The notes beneath the pieces were generated by a model. It made no database searches and was not told where the DNA came from. It saw only the letters and a list, made by a program, of their open reading frames with translations. A stretch of DNA of 64,000 nucleotides, taken from contig NC_083345.1 in assembly GCF_019175385.1 (NCBI RefSeq), positions 13,726,027-13,790,026 of the forward strand, in the 5' to 3' direction. Source of the DNA: Lycium barbarum (lineage: Eukaryota; Streptophyta; Magnoliopsida; Solanales; Solanaceae). A program made the translations under genes and the position numbers. This document shows, in pieces, positions 1 through 10,844 of this stretch (position 1 is its first letter; each line of letters starts with the position of its first letter).

Positions 1-442
1 TTGTCGGAATCTCGCCGGCAAATCACTATTCAAACACTTTGAAGATTGGTGTAGAAACTCATATTTAGAATTCAATTTTGTTGGCTAATTTGTAATTGAA
101 ATGAACGGTAGTCGTGTATTTGTGCTGAAATTCTCTATTGCAATATTTTTGTCATTTTAGATTGAAGAGTGTTCATATAAAAATTAGAAGACTCCATTAA
201 TGTTCATTTGAAGCTTTGTACAAAAAAAATTCAGAACTCTTGCTATCAATTTATTATAGAGCTTGACTTTAGAATTGAAATTGTTTGGCTTGAAATTGAA
301 ATTATGCCGGAAAAACTTGTTCGGTGGTGGCATTGCGATGGCGAGGTGATGGTTTATGGTGGAGGAAGTGTTGGAAGGAAAGAGAAGGAAGAAGAAGACA
401 TTATTTTTTTTTTTGTAAAATTAAGCCATTCAGGCGCCTGTT
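1..442. other. AT-rich intergenic sequence, no gene seen
   Basis: I see no conserved protein, RNA gene or element boundary here. The longest open frame (208-450) has no recognisable domain and ends in a T-run, so I do not call it. Confidence 0.5.
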
Positions 443-594
443 TTGTGTGAAGATCACACAATTTGACAACTCAGCGAAAAATGTCTAAATAACACAGTCG
501 AACCCTACCTTAGGTGTCTAAATAAAATAAAATTTAGTTGAAGTGTTCAAGTGAAAGAACCGAACGACCACATGTGTCTATCAATGGGTTTGGC
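443..594. mobile_element. Fragment of the Mutator-type foldback MITE family
   Basis: The stretch ends in GGGTTTGGCC (585-594) and carries the phrases about a 'gtgtctaaat' and 'gttcaagtgaaag' core, in the same order as the right arm of the complete element at 45026-45500. The left end cannot be placed and no target duplication was found, so this is a diverged or one-ended copy. Confidence 0.5.
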
Positions 595-2301
595 CAAACA
601 ACAATAAAGAAATAGTTAACCCAATCAAGATCAAAATCTATCTACACATCAAGTTCTGGGAAAGACACGCTCATATCACTCCTGTCAACCTGACCAAACC
701 CCTAGTAACATAATTTACACTCCATCTGTTCTTTATTAAAATATAGCCGATTCCATTTTACACACCACAACCCACCATCTACACAACATGACCAATTTAA
801 TTGATTCCCTTTCACTATTAAGTAGGTTTTCATAGCTAATCTCTTATTCATCTAAACTCATGTAAATTTTATATTAAAAAAACTTATCACGAGTTGCAAG
901 AGCTGCACAAGCTGCACAACAACAGTTGCAACAACTGAAAGAGAATAATGAGGAGGCTGCACCTAAGTTTGAATTTGAGATTGGGGTGAAGAACAAGATG
1001 GAGATGAAGAACAGGAAAGAGAAGGGTTGAAATGAGAGGCCTAGACGATCAAAATGGAAATTTGAATAAAGAAAATAAAGAGTAAAAAAAGCACACTAAA
1101 AAAATCACAAAATCAAATTAATTTACCTTTTCTTTATAGGGCTAAAATCTTTCTACATACTTCAAACTTTCATTAATGGGTTGATGTTTAATTAACTTTT
1201 CAATTCTCTTTGTTCAAGTCGAGATTCTCAACTGAAAAATGTAAAAATGAAATGTAAAAATATTGAACCCAAAGAAAAGAACAATAAAGGAGAAACATGA
1301 AAAAAAGTGTTGAAAGCTCTGAGTGCCAGAAGATTGAAAGGTGTGTGTGCCTTCTCTTCTATTTTTGGATTTCTTTTTCCCATTTGTTTTTTGTCAAGTT
1401 TCACACTCTAACATGAAGTATTTGAGAAATGATTTTGTGGGTTGCTTCTATGAATGTCTAGCTAGTTTTATTTCTATTAAGTTATCTAAGCTGGTTGGAA
1501 CCTTTTTTCTTCTGTTTTTAGCTCACCTCTTGCTTTGATTTTTCTTTCGCTTTCTACCCTTATTTTCTTACAAAAAAAGTAATAGACATTGTTGTTCTTA
1601 GTGTTGTGCTAATGCCGTTATCTTTTGGTAAAAATAATCACCACTTTGAAAAGCGCTATCTGTAGTAGTAATATTTATATAATACAGTAATATTTTGATT
1701 ATGTTTATATTATTAATGGAGTTGCATTTTACCCTTATTTTTAGTAGTTTTGTTAATGGTCTCTGAAGGAAGAAAAATTACATTGGAAGTGATATGAATT
1801 TGGGATTTAGGGGTTTCGTGGATGTGATATGAAGTCTTTTTGGATTAGCTGATTAAAAGTAGTTGATAAGTACTTTTAGGAGATAAAATTAATGTTATGA
1901 ATAAGCAATTAAGTGTTTGGATAGAAATGTTTAATCTGATCATAAGCAGTATTTGATAAAAGAATGTTGAAAATACTTTTTTTTTTGGTTAAATTCATCC
2001 CCCGAGTTATAGAGTTACTGGAATGAGATTTCTTGGAAATATTATTGGATCTTTGACAATATTTGGCTTTAAGAAACTAGCCCCATAGAGAATCCATTGC
2101 CCTGAAATTCCACCACTCCTTAATTTCCATAGCTTTGCAAACATCAAATACTCTCTTAAAACCAGCTCCACCTTCTTTGAAATGATAGCATAGAGTGAGT
2201 AATTAAGCCCAATAAAATTATAAAATGTAAGTGTGAGATATACATCACTTTACAATTATATCATGACCAACGTCCAACTATAATTTTTGATTGATTTTAG
2301 C
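595..2301. other. Intergenic DNA with a possible transposase remnant
   Basis: No intact gene. At about 885-1037 one frame reads as a Gln- and Glu-rich stretch (RAAQAAQQQLQQLKENNEEA) that ends in a stop. It resembles low-complexity C-termini of plant transposase-type proteins, but it is too short to assign. The part from about 1840 to 2301 has the 'gtgtttgga' and 'cttataag' phrases typical of plant MITEs and is cut by the LINE at 2319. Confidence 0.35.
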
Positions 2302-2318
2302 TTATAAGCATTTGACTT
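2302..2318. repeat. Left target-site duplication of the L1 LINE
   Basis: TTATAAGCATTTGACTT, 17 bp, is repeated exactly at 5434-5450 right after the A-tail. A duplication of this length with an A-tail is the signature of target-primed LINE insertion. Confidence 0.93.
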
Positions 2319-5300
2319 CCATATGAAGATCCATAGAATCAAGCATGGGGATGATTGGCTAGAGGAGGAGGAAGACATAGCTAGAGCTGCTGTGGATTTC
2401 TATCAGTCCCTATTTTCCCAGAGCCATACCTACATTGATATGAGTATCCTAGACTGTATTCCCCAGTCTGTTACTACTGACCACAATCAGATGCTTATTG
2501 GTGATTTATCCAATGATGAAGTCAAGGAAGCTATTTTTGATATTGACATTAACAGCTCGGCAGGTCCAGATGGGTTCTCAAGTTTATTCTTTCAGAAATA
2601 TTGGGACATTATTGAACAAGATATGATCAAACTAGTGAAAGCTGTTTTTGAGGGTCATCCTATGCCAAAGTATTTCACTAGTACCTGTCTTGTGTTAATT
2701 CCCAAGGTGTACCATCCTCAAGAGTTTACTGAGTTTAGACCCATCAGTCTAAGCAATGTAACTCATAAACTTGTCTCCAAAATTTTGAACAACAGGATTT
2801 CAAAAGTACTCCCTAACATAATATCTCATAACCAAAGTGGTTTCATAAAAGGGAGGTCCATAGGGGAAAATGTATTACTTGCACAGGAAATTATGCATGA
2901 TATTAGAAAGCCTAACAAGGGAGGAAATGTTGTGATCAAGTTGGATATGAATAAGGCCTATGATAGAATTTCATGGAATTTCATGGAATTTCATTTGTGC
3001 AGTAATGAGGAAAATGGGATTTTGTGAGCATTGGATTTCTAAAATTTGGAACATGCTCTCAAATGCTTGGTATTCTGTCTGTATTAATGGGAAAAGGAAT
3101 GGATTTTTCAAATCTCAAAGAGGAGTTAAACAGGGTGATCCATTATCACCTGCTTTTTTCATCATTTCTGCTGAAGTGCTCACTAGAAATCTTAACAAGT
3201 TGTATGAAGACCAAAGATTGAATGGTTTTAGCATGCAGGCTAATGGACCTCCCATCAATCATCTGTCTTATGCAGATGACATAATTATCTTTTCATCTAG
3301 GAAAACCTACACTTTGAATAAGATCATGGATTGTCTTAGAGATTACCAAGCAAATTCTGGTCAGCTGATCAGTGAACACAAAAGCTGTTTTTTTATGGAT
3401 AGTGCCATTTCTACCAAAAGGATCAAAATAGTTTCTGATATATTGAAATTTCAAGGAGCCGAGTTCCCCATTACCTACCTAGGATGTCCCATCTTTGTGG
3501 GAAGGAAAAAGATTCAGTACTTTAGTTTCATGGCTACAAAGATCCTACAGAAACTTGACTCATGGCAATGTAAAACTCTTTCAAGTGGTGGAGAAATGAT
3601 TCTTATCAAACATGTTTTATCTGCCATACCTGTTCATTTATTGTCTATTTGCATGCCCCCAAAAACTATTTTAAATCAAATTGAAAGTATTTTTTCTAAT
3701 TTTTTCTGGGGACAGTGCGAAGGAAAGTACAAATATCATTGATCAACTTGGTCTAACTTTTGTTTGCCTACAGATGAAGGAGGCATTGGAGTAAGGTCAA
3801 TTCAAGAGATGGCAGACTCTTTTTCAGCTAAACTTTGGTGATGGACCACATTCATGAGGGCTAAGTACTCAATGAGAATTCATGCAATGGCCAGAAAGTG
3901 GAACTATACACATTCTCATACTCCTTTATTCTTCAAAAGAAATGGAATATTGATAAACTCCTCAAAATCCTCCCTATAAACATTGTCAATTAGATTAGGG
4001 AAGTGGAGATTCACTCTCAAGAAGTAAATGATGCCCCTATCTGGAGTATCATTAGTGATGGGAAATTTAGTTGTAAATCAGCCTGGAAAGCCATCAGAGA
4101 TGCCCATCACACTTCTCTAACCAATAAGAAGATGTGGCATAATAATATGCCTTTTAAAATCTCCTTCTTTATGTGGAGACTGTTCAGGAACTTTGTGGCA
4201 GTGGATGATAACCTTAACAGAATTAAAATACAACTTACTTCAAAATGCTCTTGTTGCAGGTCTGGTAGTCAGGAAACTCAGGAACACTTATTCAACAAAA
4301 GCAGGATTGGCAATGAAGTATGGAGATATTTCAGTCAAATGTTTGGCATAAGTGAAGGAAATGGAAGCATTATACAAAGGGTTCTATCATGGTGGCTTTC
4401 TAAGGAGAAGAACCCCATTCAGAACATGATTTTGCAAATCATACCATGCATCATTATTTGGCATATATGGAAAGGAAGATGCAAAAGCAGATATGAGAAT
4501 GTTAATATGTCCAGATTCAGAATCATCAGATGTTGTGATGATGTAAGCAGTTCAAGAATATTTCTCCTTTTATGGAATGGAAAAGTTTTCTGGATATAAC
4601 TGAAAATGCTTAAGTTCACTTCAAAACTGTTGCCGTAAGGTGGAATTTTCCTGCCCTGGGATTCTATAAGCTGAACTCGGATGGGTGCTCTAAAAGAAAT
4701 CCAGGCCCTAGTGGAGGTGGTGGTTTGATCAGAGATCACAGAGGAAGTCTCATTGCTGCATATGCATCTAACCTGGGCATTACTACTAACAATGTGGCTG
4801 AAGCATTAGCCATGAAAACAGGGATTGAGTGGTGCAAAGACAAAGGAATCTGCAAGCTGGAAATTGAAAGCGACTCAAAATTGCTAGTGGATTGGATTAC
4901 CAACAAGGTGAATCCTCCATGGAACTTGGCAGATACTATAGAGCAAATACAACACATGCTAAAGTCTTTCCAAGTTAAGAATATCCAACACTACTTCAGA
5001 GAGTGTAACAGACCTGCGGATGATCTTGCAAACTGGGGACTAACTTGTAGAGATACTATATGGATGAACAATTTCGTGGACCTACCAAGAGGCACAAGAG
5101 GACAGATCAAGATTGACAGATTGCAGATGCCTTCTTTTAGGAATTCCATCATTAAAAATTCCTTTTATGTGCATAGGTCAATGTATAGGAATTACTTATT
5201 TGATGTTCCTTGATTTCTTCTTGCGTAGACAGTGAAGATATGAGTCATATCTTCACTTTCAAATTCTAATATTTTTGAGAGCCTAGATGAAATCCTACTT

Positions 5301-5433
5301 CAGACAGATGGAAGGTGTTCCATCAAAGTAGGTACAGGGCATTGTAACCTTGTTGATCCCCTTTTTGCTGCATGAATAACATCCAAGTCAGGCTCCTAGA
5401 ATGGAGATGACTTAAGAATTTAAAAAAAAAAAA
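2319..5433 (+). mobile_element. L1-type non-LTR retrotransposon, 5'-truncated
   Basis: The element lies between two exact 17-bp direct repeats and ends in a short A-tail (about 5422-5433). Only the 3' part of ORF2 remains: reverse transcriptase, a zinc-finger RT-associated region and RNase H. ORF1 and the endonuclease are absent, which is the usual outcome of incomplete reverse transcription. The perfect target duplication argues for a fairly recent insertion. It landed in sequence that reads across the gap as a MITE-like 'cttataagcatttgacttataagtac' stretch. Confidence 0.93.
2323..5213 (+). pseudogene. L1 LINE ORF2 remnant (reverse transcriptase, RNase H)
   Basis: Translation gives the plant L1 order. 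The RT fingers and palm lie in 2323-3742, with AGPDGFS, FRPISLSN, GRSIGENVLLAQEI, KLDMNKAYDR, GDPLSP and the catalytic LSYADDIIIFSS. The RT-associated zinc-binding linker is in 4003-4599. A C-terminal RNase H follows at about 4670-4970, with SDGCSKRNPGPSGGGG, NNVAEALAM and ESDSKLLVDW. The frame is broken. A 10-bp tandem duplication (TCATGGAATT twice, 2971-2990) shifts the RT frame. TGA stops at 3740-3742 and near 3839 sit where Trp codons are expected. RNase H residues look retained, but the copy cannot make a full ORF2 protein. Confidence 0.93.
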
Positions 5434-5450
5434 TTATAAGCATTTGACTT
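5434..5450. repeat. Right target-site duplication of the L1 LINE
   Basis: Exact 17-bp copy of 2302-2318, directly after the A-tail. Confidence 0.93.
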
Positions 5451-6403
5451 ATAAGTACATTTTTATTTACCAAATGCATAGTTAGTCTAACTAACTTATT
5501 TACTTTGATATGCACCTTGATCAGCTAATGGGTCATCTTTGATCTTAGTGAATTTTTTCATGTTATATCTTCTCTTATATATGTTATGCAATTTTACATA
5601 TTCTCTAATTTTGGTTCACATTTTAAAAAGTTTATTTGAACTAAGATTATGTGTTTGAGGTTTCACATTAATAACTTCAAATGAGTTGGAGCTTAATAAG
5701 CATTACTCATATCAATAATGTATTTGATTTCGCTTAAATCAAAAGCTCGTTGTCTAGCTAAGATTTATACTCCCTCAGTTATAAATAAGGGAGGCTTTTG
5801 AGTTTTGTAATCTTAAACTAAAGATGTAGTACTTACCTCATTAGGCAGGTTATGACATTGATAATTATTCCTCTTGATAAAATAGGAATTTGACTTATCA
5901 GAAAAGATACTTTTCTCAACTACAAACTTATAAATTTATCTATTATAATGATTAGCATGCAGAGTATATTGTGTTATCGCAATATTGTGATGATTTCAGG
6001 TTCTGGCTCAACAAAAGCGCAACATGCACCTTTTAAGAGAGAAAAATAATTGTAAGATTATAGATAAAATATACAAAAGAAAAATATACGTTTTAGTTTA
6101 TCAAACATATAGAATTCTCCATGATCCTCACAATGCGCAAGCAAACCTTGAACACTCAAGACCAAACACACTACATTATATCACCAACATAGAAAAAGAC
6201 AATCTAAGAGTTGGAGACTTGAGAAAAAATAATTTGTCAACTTAGTGAGTTTTCATCCTTTGAACAAATATCTCTTAGAGAAAAATAAAGCTTATCCAGA
6301 TATATTACTTGTATTAGAAGTTTCCTTAATTATATTACATAAGAAAATTTTGAGAACTCAAAGAAAAAACTTCAATGAAGTCTTATCACAAAGGAAAAGA
6401 TAG
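5451..6403. other. AT-rich intergenic sequence
   Basis: 5451-5480 continues the MITE-like sequence interrupted by the LINE ('aagtacatttttatttaccaaatgcatag'-type text). Otherwise no gene, RNA or clear repeat boundary is seen. Confidence 0.4.
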
Positions 6404-6610
6404 CAGGGGCGGATCTACAATGATGGCATGGTTTTCCCTGAACCTATTAACTTTTTCTCAAATACTATATTTGTAGTAATATGTTTACTAAATATATAAA
6501 AATATCTAAGTAGGAATCCAATTCTAAAATGTGTTGATGGTTCTGCTGGTTAGAGTTGCTTCAGTTGTGTTTTCTCATCATGTTTGTCGCGGGTTCAACT
6601 TTCGGACTTG
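6404..6610. mobile_element. Possible degenerate MITE of the 'GGGGCGGA' family
   Basis: It starts with gcaggggcggatctac, like the left end of the terminal-inverted-repeat elements at 27203, 45653 and 46467. No matching right end or target duplication was found. 6536-6605 includes a tRNA-like 'ctggttagagttgc...gggttcaa' stretch, which may be part of the same repeat rather than a real tRNA. Confidence 0.3.
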
Positions 6611-7492
6611 GGGTTGGCAACCAGTTATTTTAAATTTTATTATTTTATTTACTAATTTGTGTAAATATTTTTTTTATTTAACTTATTGTGGACTTGGAGT
6701 TCTAATTCTTTGTTTTAACTTATAATTTTTGTATTTTGTATCTTTACTGTTATCAAACAAATATAAGTGTCAACAATCTCAAATTTAAAATTTCGAATGA
6801 ATTACAGATCATACTAGACGAAGTATTAGAACCTTCTTAACTAAAAGACATTTCTTTTCTTTCACTAACATAATGACCATGCATAGATAGTGAGTTTCAC
6901 ACTTTCAGTTAGAAATATTAAGTGATGCCTTATTGAATAAAAAATTAATTTGTGATTGTTACGAGAACAACTAATTCAAAATTAGAATTTTAAGTTAAAC
7001 CACTGAAAAAGAACACTTTTATTCATTTATTTATTTAATATGTGGCTAGTTACCTAACATGTGGTTTAAATACATTTTTTGATAGTTATTGGGTTTTAGT
7101 TATTTGTTAGTTTAATTTTGTATCCAAATAGGTTTAAATTGTGTTTTGTGATTTGCAGGATCTTTTAGTGAGAGTCAATATGAAGTTCTCATAAGAGGAT
7201 GGAGTATTTGAACGTTATCTAATGATGCAATCATTGATCGTTATATAAAATATGACAAATCGTTGAGTACAATTGCCTGTAATGGTATTGTTTAATTCTT
7301 ACGTTAGTTTAAGTTGTTCATTAATTTTAAATATATAATGAATATCGCTATATGTTCCTTAGTCTGTTCGTTATTATACATTGGCTTGGAGTTACTATAA
7401 GAATTCATAAAATTTAAATTTTGAATCCGACTCTAAAAGGTAGTTTATTTCTATTTGATTTTAAAAAATTGATATATTTTTTTTTATCTTAT
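6611..7492. other. AT-rich intergenic sequence, nothing recognised
   Basis: No coding or structural signal that I can support. Confidence 0.4.
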
Positions 7493-7654
7493 TTAGAGAG
7501 TGTTTGGATTGACTTATTTTAAGTGTTTACTGGCTTTTAAGCTCTTTTCTACTTTTTGTAGTGTTTGAGAAAAAATAAAAAGTATTTTTAAGCACTTATT
7601 TTTAGCTTTTAGCTTATAAGCTATTTTTAAAAAGTCAATCCAAACACCCTCTTA
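7493..7654. mobile_element. Tourist-like (PIF/Harbinger) MITE
   Basis: Terminal inverted repeats of about 22 bp: the left end (from 7496) starts GAGAGTGTTTGGATTGACTT and the right end (to 7651) is its near-exact reverse complement (AAGTCAATCCAAACACCCTC). The element is 156 bp and is flanked by TTA on both sides (7493-7495 and 7652-7654), the 3-bp duplication expected for PIF/Harbinger transposition. The internal sequence is AT-rich and can fold back. It encodes nothing and would depend on a transposase elsewhere. Confidence 0.8.
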
Positions 7655-8427
7655 CTCACATGTCTCTCCCCTTTTATTTTCAAATTTTTTTTTAAACAAA
7701 TTGAAGCAAAGGGGAGAGCTACTTTCCAGTATCTATCAGAAAGTCTCACTTACAATGTCACTTTGTTCAGGGTCAAAATTGAAGTATGACAATTTCTTGA
7801 CCACGACTTTTAGTTAGAGGCAACAATTTGTCAAAACAACAATAAATCTAACAAATCTATTTTGCAATAATAGTGATTTGACATTTATTTCAAGGTTATT
7901 TGATTTAAACTCACTTTTTCTATTCGAAACCTCAAGACTCAATTTTAAGACTATCACAATTTACTTGCTATAAATTCGAATAATACTATTGTACAACAAC
8001 TAATAAAAAGAAAAAACAACGGAGGAAAAATAGTTTTGTCTGAAGTTATTAAATATTGGGTACCAGTTAAATATTTTCTTTAAAATGGGTACAGATTAAA
8101 AGGGACATCCAAATATAGTGCCCCTGAGAGCGGCTTATTTTGCAAACATGTTATTGTTTCAATGCCTATACACCTTATTGCAGGGCCTCCAGTTTCATAG
8201 GAAATTCTTGACTAACTGAAAAAATGTAAGCTAACTTATGATGAAGACACATAAAGCTTGTTTAGATAGCAGCAAATTGAGTATGAAGTCAGCTGGGTTT
8301 GTAAATATACAATTGGTAATTAATGAAATATTGATAGTTATCCAAAAAAAGAAATCTTGAGATCTTTACGTTTTTACTTTAGGTCTTGAGTGTTTAATAG
8401 CCTCCTCTATATATAACAACAAACTCA
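7655..8427. other. AT-rich intergenic sequence
   Basis: No gene or repeat boundary supported. Confidence 0.4.
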
Positions 8428-9020
8428 GTGAGTCTCAGGGGTCAATACCCTTCTCCATATGTAATAAAAAAAAAATATATATCCGATTTGCTTAGTGAAA
8501 ACGGGAGACTCAAGGAGGTTAACCAGGCTACAATAAGGGTGGAAGATATTATTGGTTTCGTGTCTGTGACAAACAGGATTCTGATGTTTATTAACACTGT
8601 TAGACCAGTATTTGTAAGGTATGAGGGATCAACTAGATGGTCTTACTGGCTTGGTTAGTGGAATACACTTCATTCCACTGTAGTGTCAACCTTACCAGGA
8701 CTCCTTGCTGAGGCGAGGCTATGGCTGACGAAGATTCAAGGTTGGAGGCATGGATTAGCGGATGTTGAAGGTGGTGCTGCTCAAGAGATTGTGTGACTAT
8801 AGAAAAGAGGAAAAATTACTATTGGCAAAATAAAAGTAGCAAAGGTAATAATACTAGGTTCATCAAACACAATACTAGATTGTCGCTACCGTTGAGTTGT
8901 TTTGTGAGTTGAATGTACCTTTTAGTTACAGTAGGGCATAAGTTTACGACCTGTCCAGTTCTTTTGTATTTTGCGAATGAAGTAATGGAAATTAGCTTAA
9001 AAAAAAAAAAAAAAAAAAAG
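8428..9020 (+). mobile_element. Possible retroposed, A-tailed fragment
   Basis: A less AT-biased stretch ends in a run of 19 A (9001-9019), preceded by text that looks like a transcript 3' end ('tttgtattttgcgaatgaagtaatggaaattagctt'). An open frame at 8428-8658 (76 aa) has no family I recognise. The A-tail suggests a retrotransposed RNA, either a LINE 3' end or a processed transcript. I found no target duplication. Confidence 0.4.
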
Positions 9021-10580
9021 AATCTGACCCACCTTCTAGAAAAATCCTCCTCCACCCACAAAATGAAAAAGAGAGGAAGCGATTCTGGACCCAAAAAAAA
9101 AAAAGGGATTTTTTACTTGTCATAACTATTTCTAAGACCTATTTATGAATAGTAACTACCTTTTATTTTATTTATTGTTCATAACTAAAATATTTTCTTA
9201 ATTTACACATCATAACTAGTGTCCTGTATTTCATAAGTTTCTCTTTTAAATTGGTGTTCTCTCACCTCTCAAATCTATTTCTCTCTCACCCTTCTCTTTC
9301 TTTCTCTCCGTTCCCTCTCCAAACACAGAAAGATTTCGATCAGCGTTGAACAAAAGCTAATTAGTCATGGTCCCAGAGAAATATAAAAGTGTTGATGAGA
9401 TATTTTCGATTTTTACACCAAATGCAGATCATCGGAAAATTCACCAAATCCAGATCTAAGAAAAAGCCATGGACTCCAGCATTACAAGCGGCTACGACTG
9501 GAGGTGACGACGGCGACGATGACTTTTTTCTCATTTTTACTCTTCCCATCTTCATCTTATTTCAAAAGATTTCCAGATCTACTTGCTTTGTTCGCCGTCG
9601 AAAATGGAAGTGACGGCGGAGGTTTTTATTAGGTGGAAACAACTCGGTTTTAGACATTGTTTTGGGTGTTTGTTTCCTGCTGGTTACACAGCTGATTTTG
9701 TTTGGTTTGTTCCTTACTTTTCCGACACTGCTACTTCTTCTCCGCGGCGGCAGCGGTGGTTCACCGGCCATGGATTTCTACTGTAAGGATAGTAGTGAAG
9801 GCGAAGAAAGTGCAGTGCATCAACACGCCCTCAAATTCCGACGCCCGTCCACCTAAACTGCTCTTTTGATCGAATTGCTCAATGTTTTTCGTTAATAATT
9901 GTTGAATCTCTTCTCTCATTGATAACAACGCTATTCTACCGCCCTCCGGCATGAATCCAACGCATACTCCACCTCCGATGAGAGTTGTGGAGCTTCATGC
10001 TCATCAAGTGTTTGATAAAACGTTTTAGTATATTTCAGTGTGCTGTTTCAGTATATTTCGTTGTATTTCAATATATTTCTAATTTATGAAACAGTTTCTG
10101 ATATATTTCATTGTATTCCATTGTATATACGCATACTACAATTTTATATTTCTTAAACAATCAACCATTTTTCATTGTATTCCAGTGTATATTTTTCTGT
10201 ATTTGGAAGTATTTCTAAAAGTTTGGAATGGAGTAATTTGGAGAGAGAAACGTGGGTTGTTATGGAACTTCAACAGTTATGCGTGATACATTGTTGATTT
10301 AATTTGACTTACCATTTAAAATGAAAGAAGAGAATCTGTTCCATAAATACAACCTATTTTTACTCTGCCAGATTTTATATTTCAGTGTATTTCAAAAATG
10401 CGAAATCTGCCGGATTTTGTATTTCCATGTATTTCCCTGTATTTTAAAAACGCGAAATACAACCGAATACAACAAAAACTAGCTACGATTTGTAAATATA
10501 GAAAAAATAGCTATAAATTGTTAGAAGCTATTAAAAGATAGCTGCTTATGTAAGTTTCACAAAAAAAAAAAAAAAAAAAA
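9021..10580. repeat. Unclassified repetitive segment with TGTATTTC motifs
   Basis: This segment has a GC-richer middle (about 9460-9990) with short overlapping open frames on both strands and no recognisable domain. It then has many degenerate copies of a 'TATTTCAGTGTATTTC'-like phrase (10020-10450) and ends in 20 A (10561-10580). The composition change and terminal A-run suggest a mobile element or a captured gene fragment. The termini and class are not resolved. Confidence 0.35.
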
Positions 10581-10614
10581 AGAGAGATTGCACGGTTTGT
10601 TCTTCAAATGCTGG

Positions 10615-10800
10615 TCTTTAGGGGCCCATAAAAATGCCAATGACCCAAAAGAGAGCTAATCGAGCCCACAAATAAAGCCCATAATGTTTCAAAAGGATAA
10701 GCCCATTTCCCATTAATAAATAGTCCATAATAAAAAGCCCAATAGATAAAATGGGCCAATATGAAAGTAATACATAGGGTTTAACATTAAAGCAGTCGTC
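10615..10800 (+). promoter_or_regulatory. Ribosomal-protein promoter: GCCCA/site II boxes and telo-box
   Basis: Six GCCCA or TGGGC cores lie in 140 bp (about 10624, 10663, 10677, 10700, 10737 and TGGGCC at 10752-10757), followed by TAGGGTTT at 10775-10782. The last is the reverse orientation of the AAACCCTA telo-box. Site II elements (TGGGCY, bound by TCP factors) together with a telo-box are the established promoter pair of plant ribosomal-protein genes active in dividing cells. Their position 60-230 bp upstream of the S3a start codon fits. No TATA box stands out. Confidence 0.8.
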
Positions 10801-10844
10801 GAGCTGACTATACTCTTGTTTTTCTCTCTTTTAGAAGCTCGACC

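Noticed and set aside
208..450. 80-aa ORF near the window start
   Set aside because: Low-complexity ending, no family resemblance, no splice or promoter context.
6536..6605. tRNA-like sequence with 'gggttcaa' B-box-like motif
   Set aside because: No acceptor-stem pairing could be drawn and no anticodon arm is convincing; more likely part of a repeat.
9361..9952. Cluster of short ORFs on both strands
   Set aside because: No recognisable domain, overlapping on both strands, inside a repetitive segment; a captured gene fragment remains possible.
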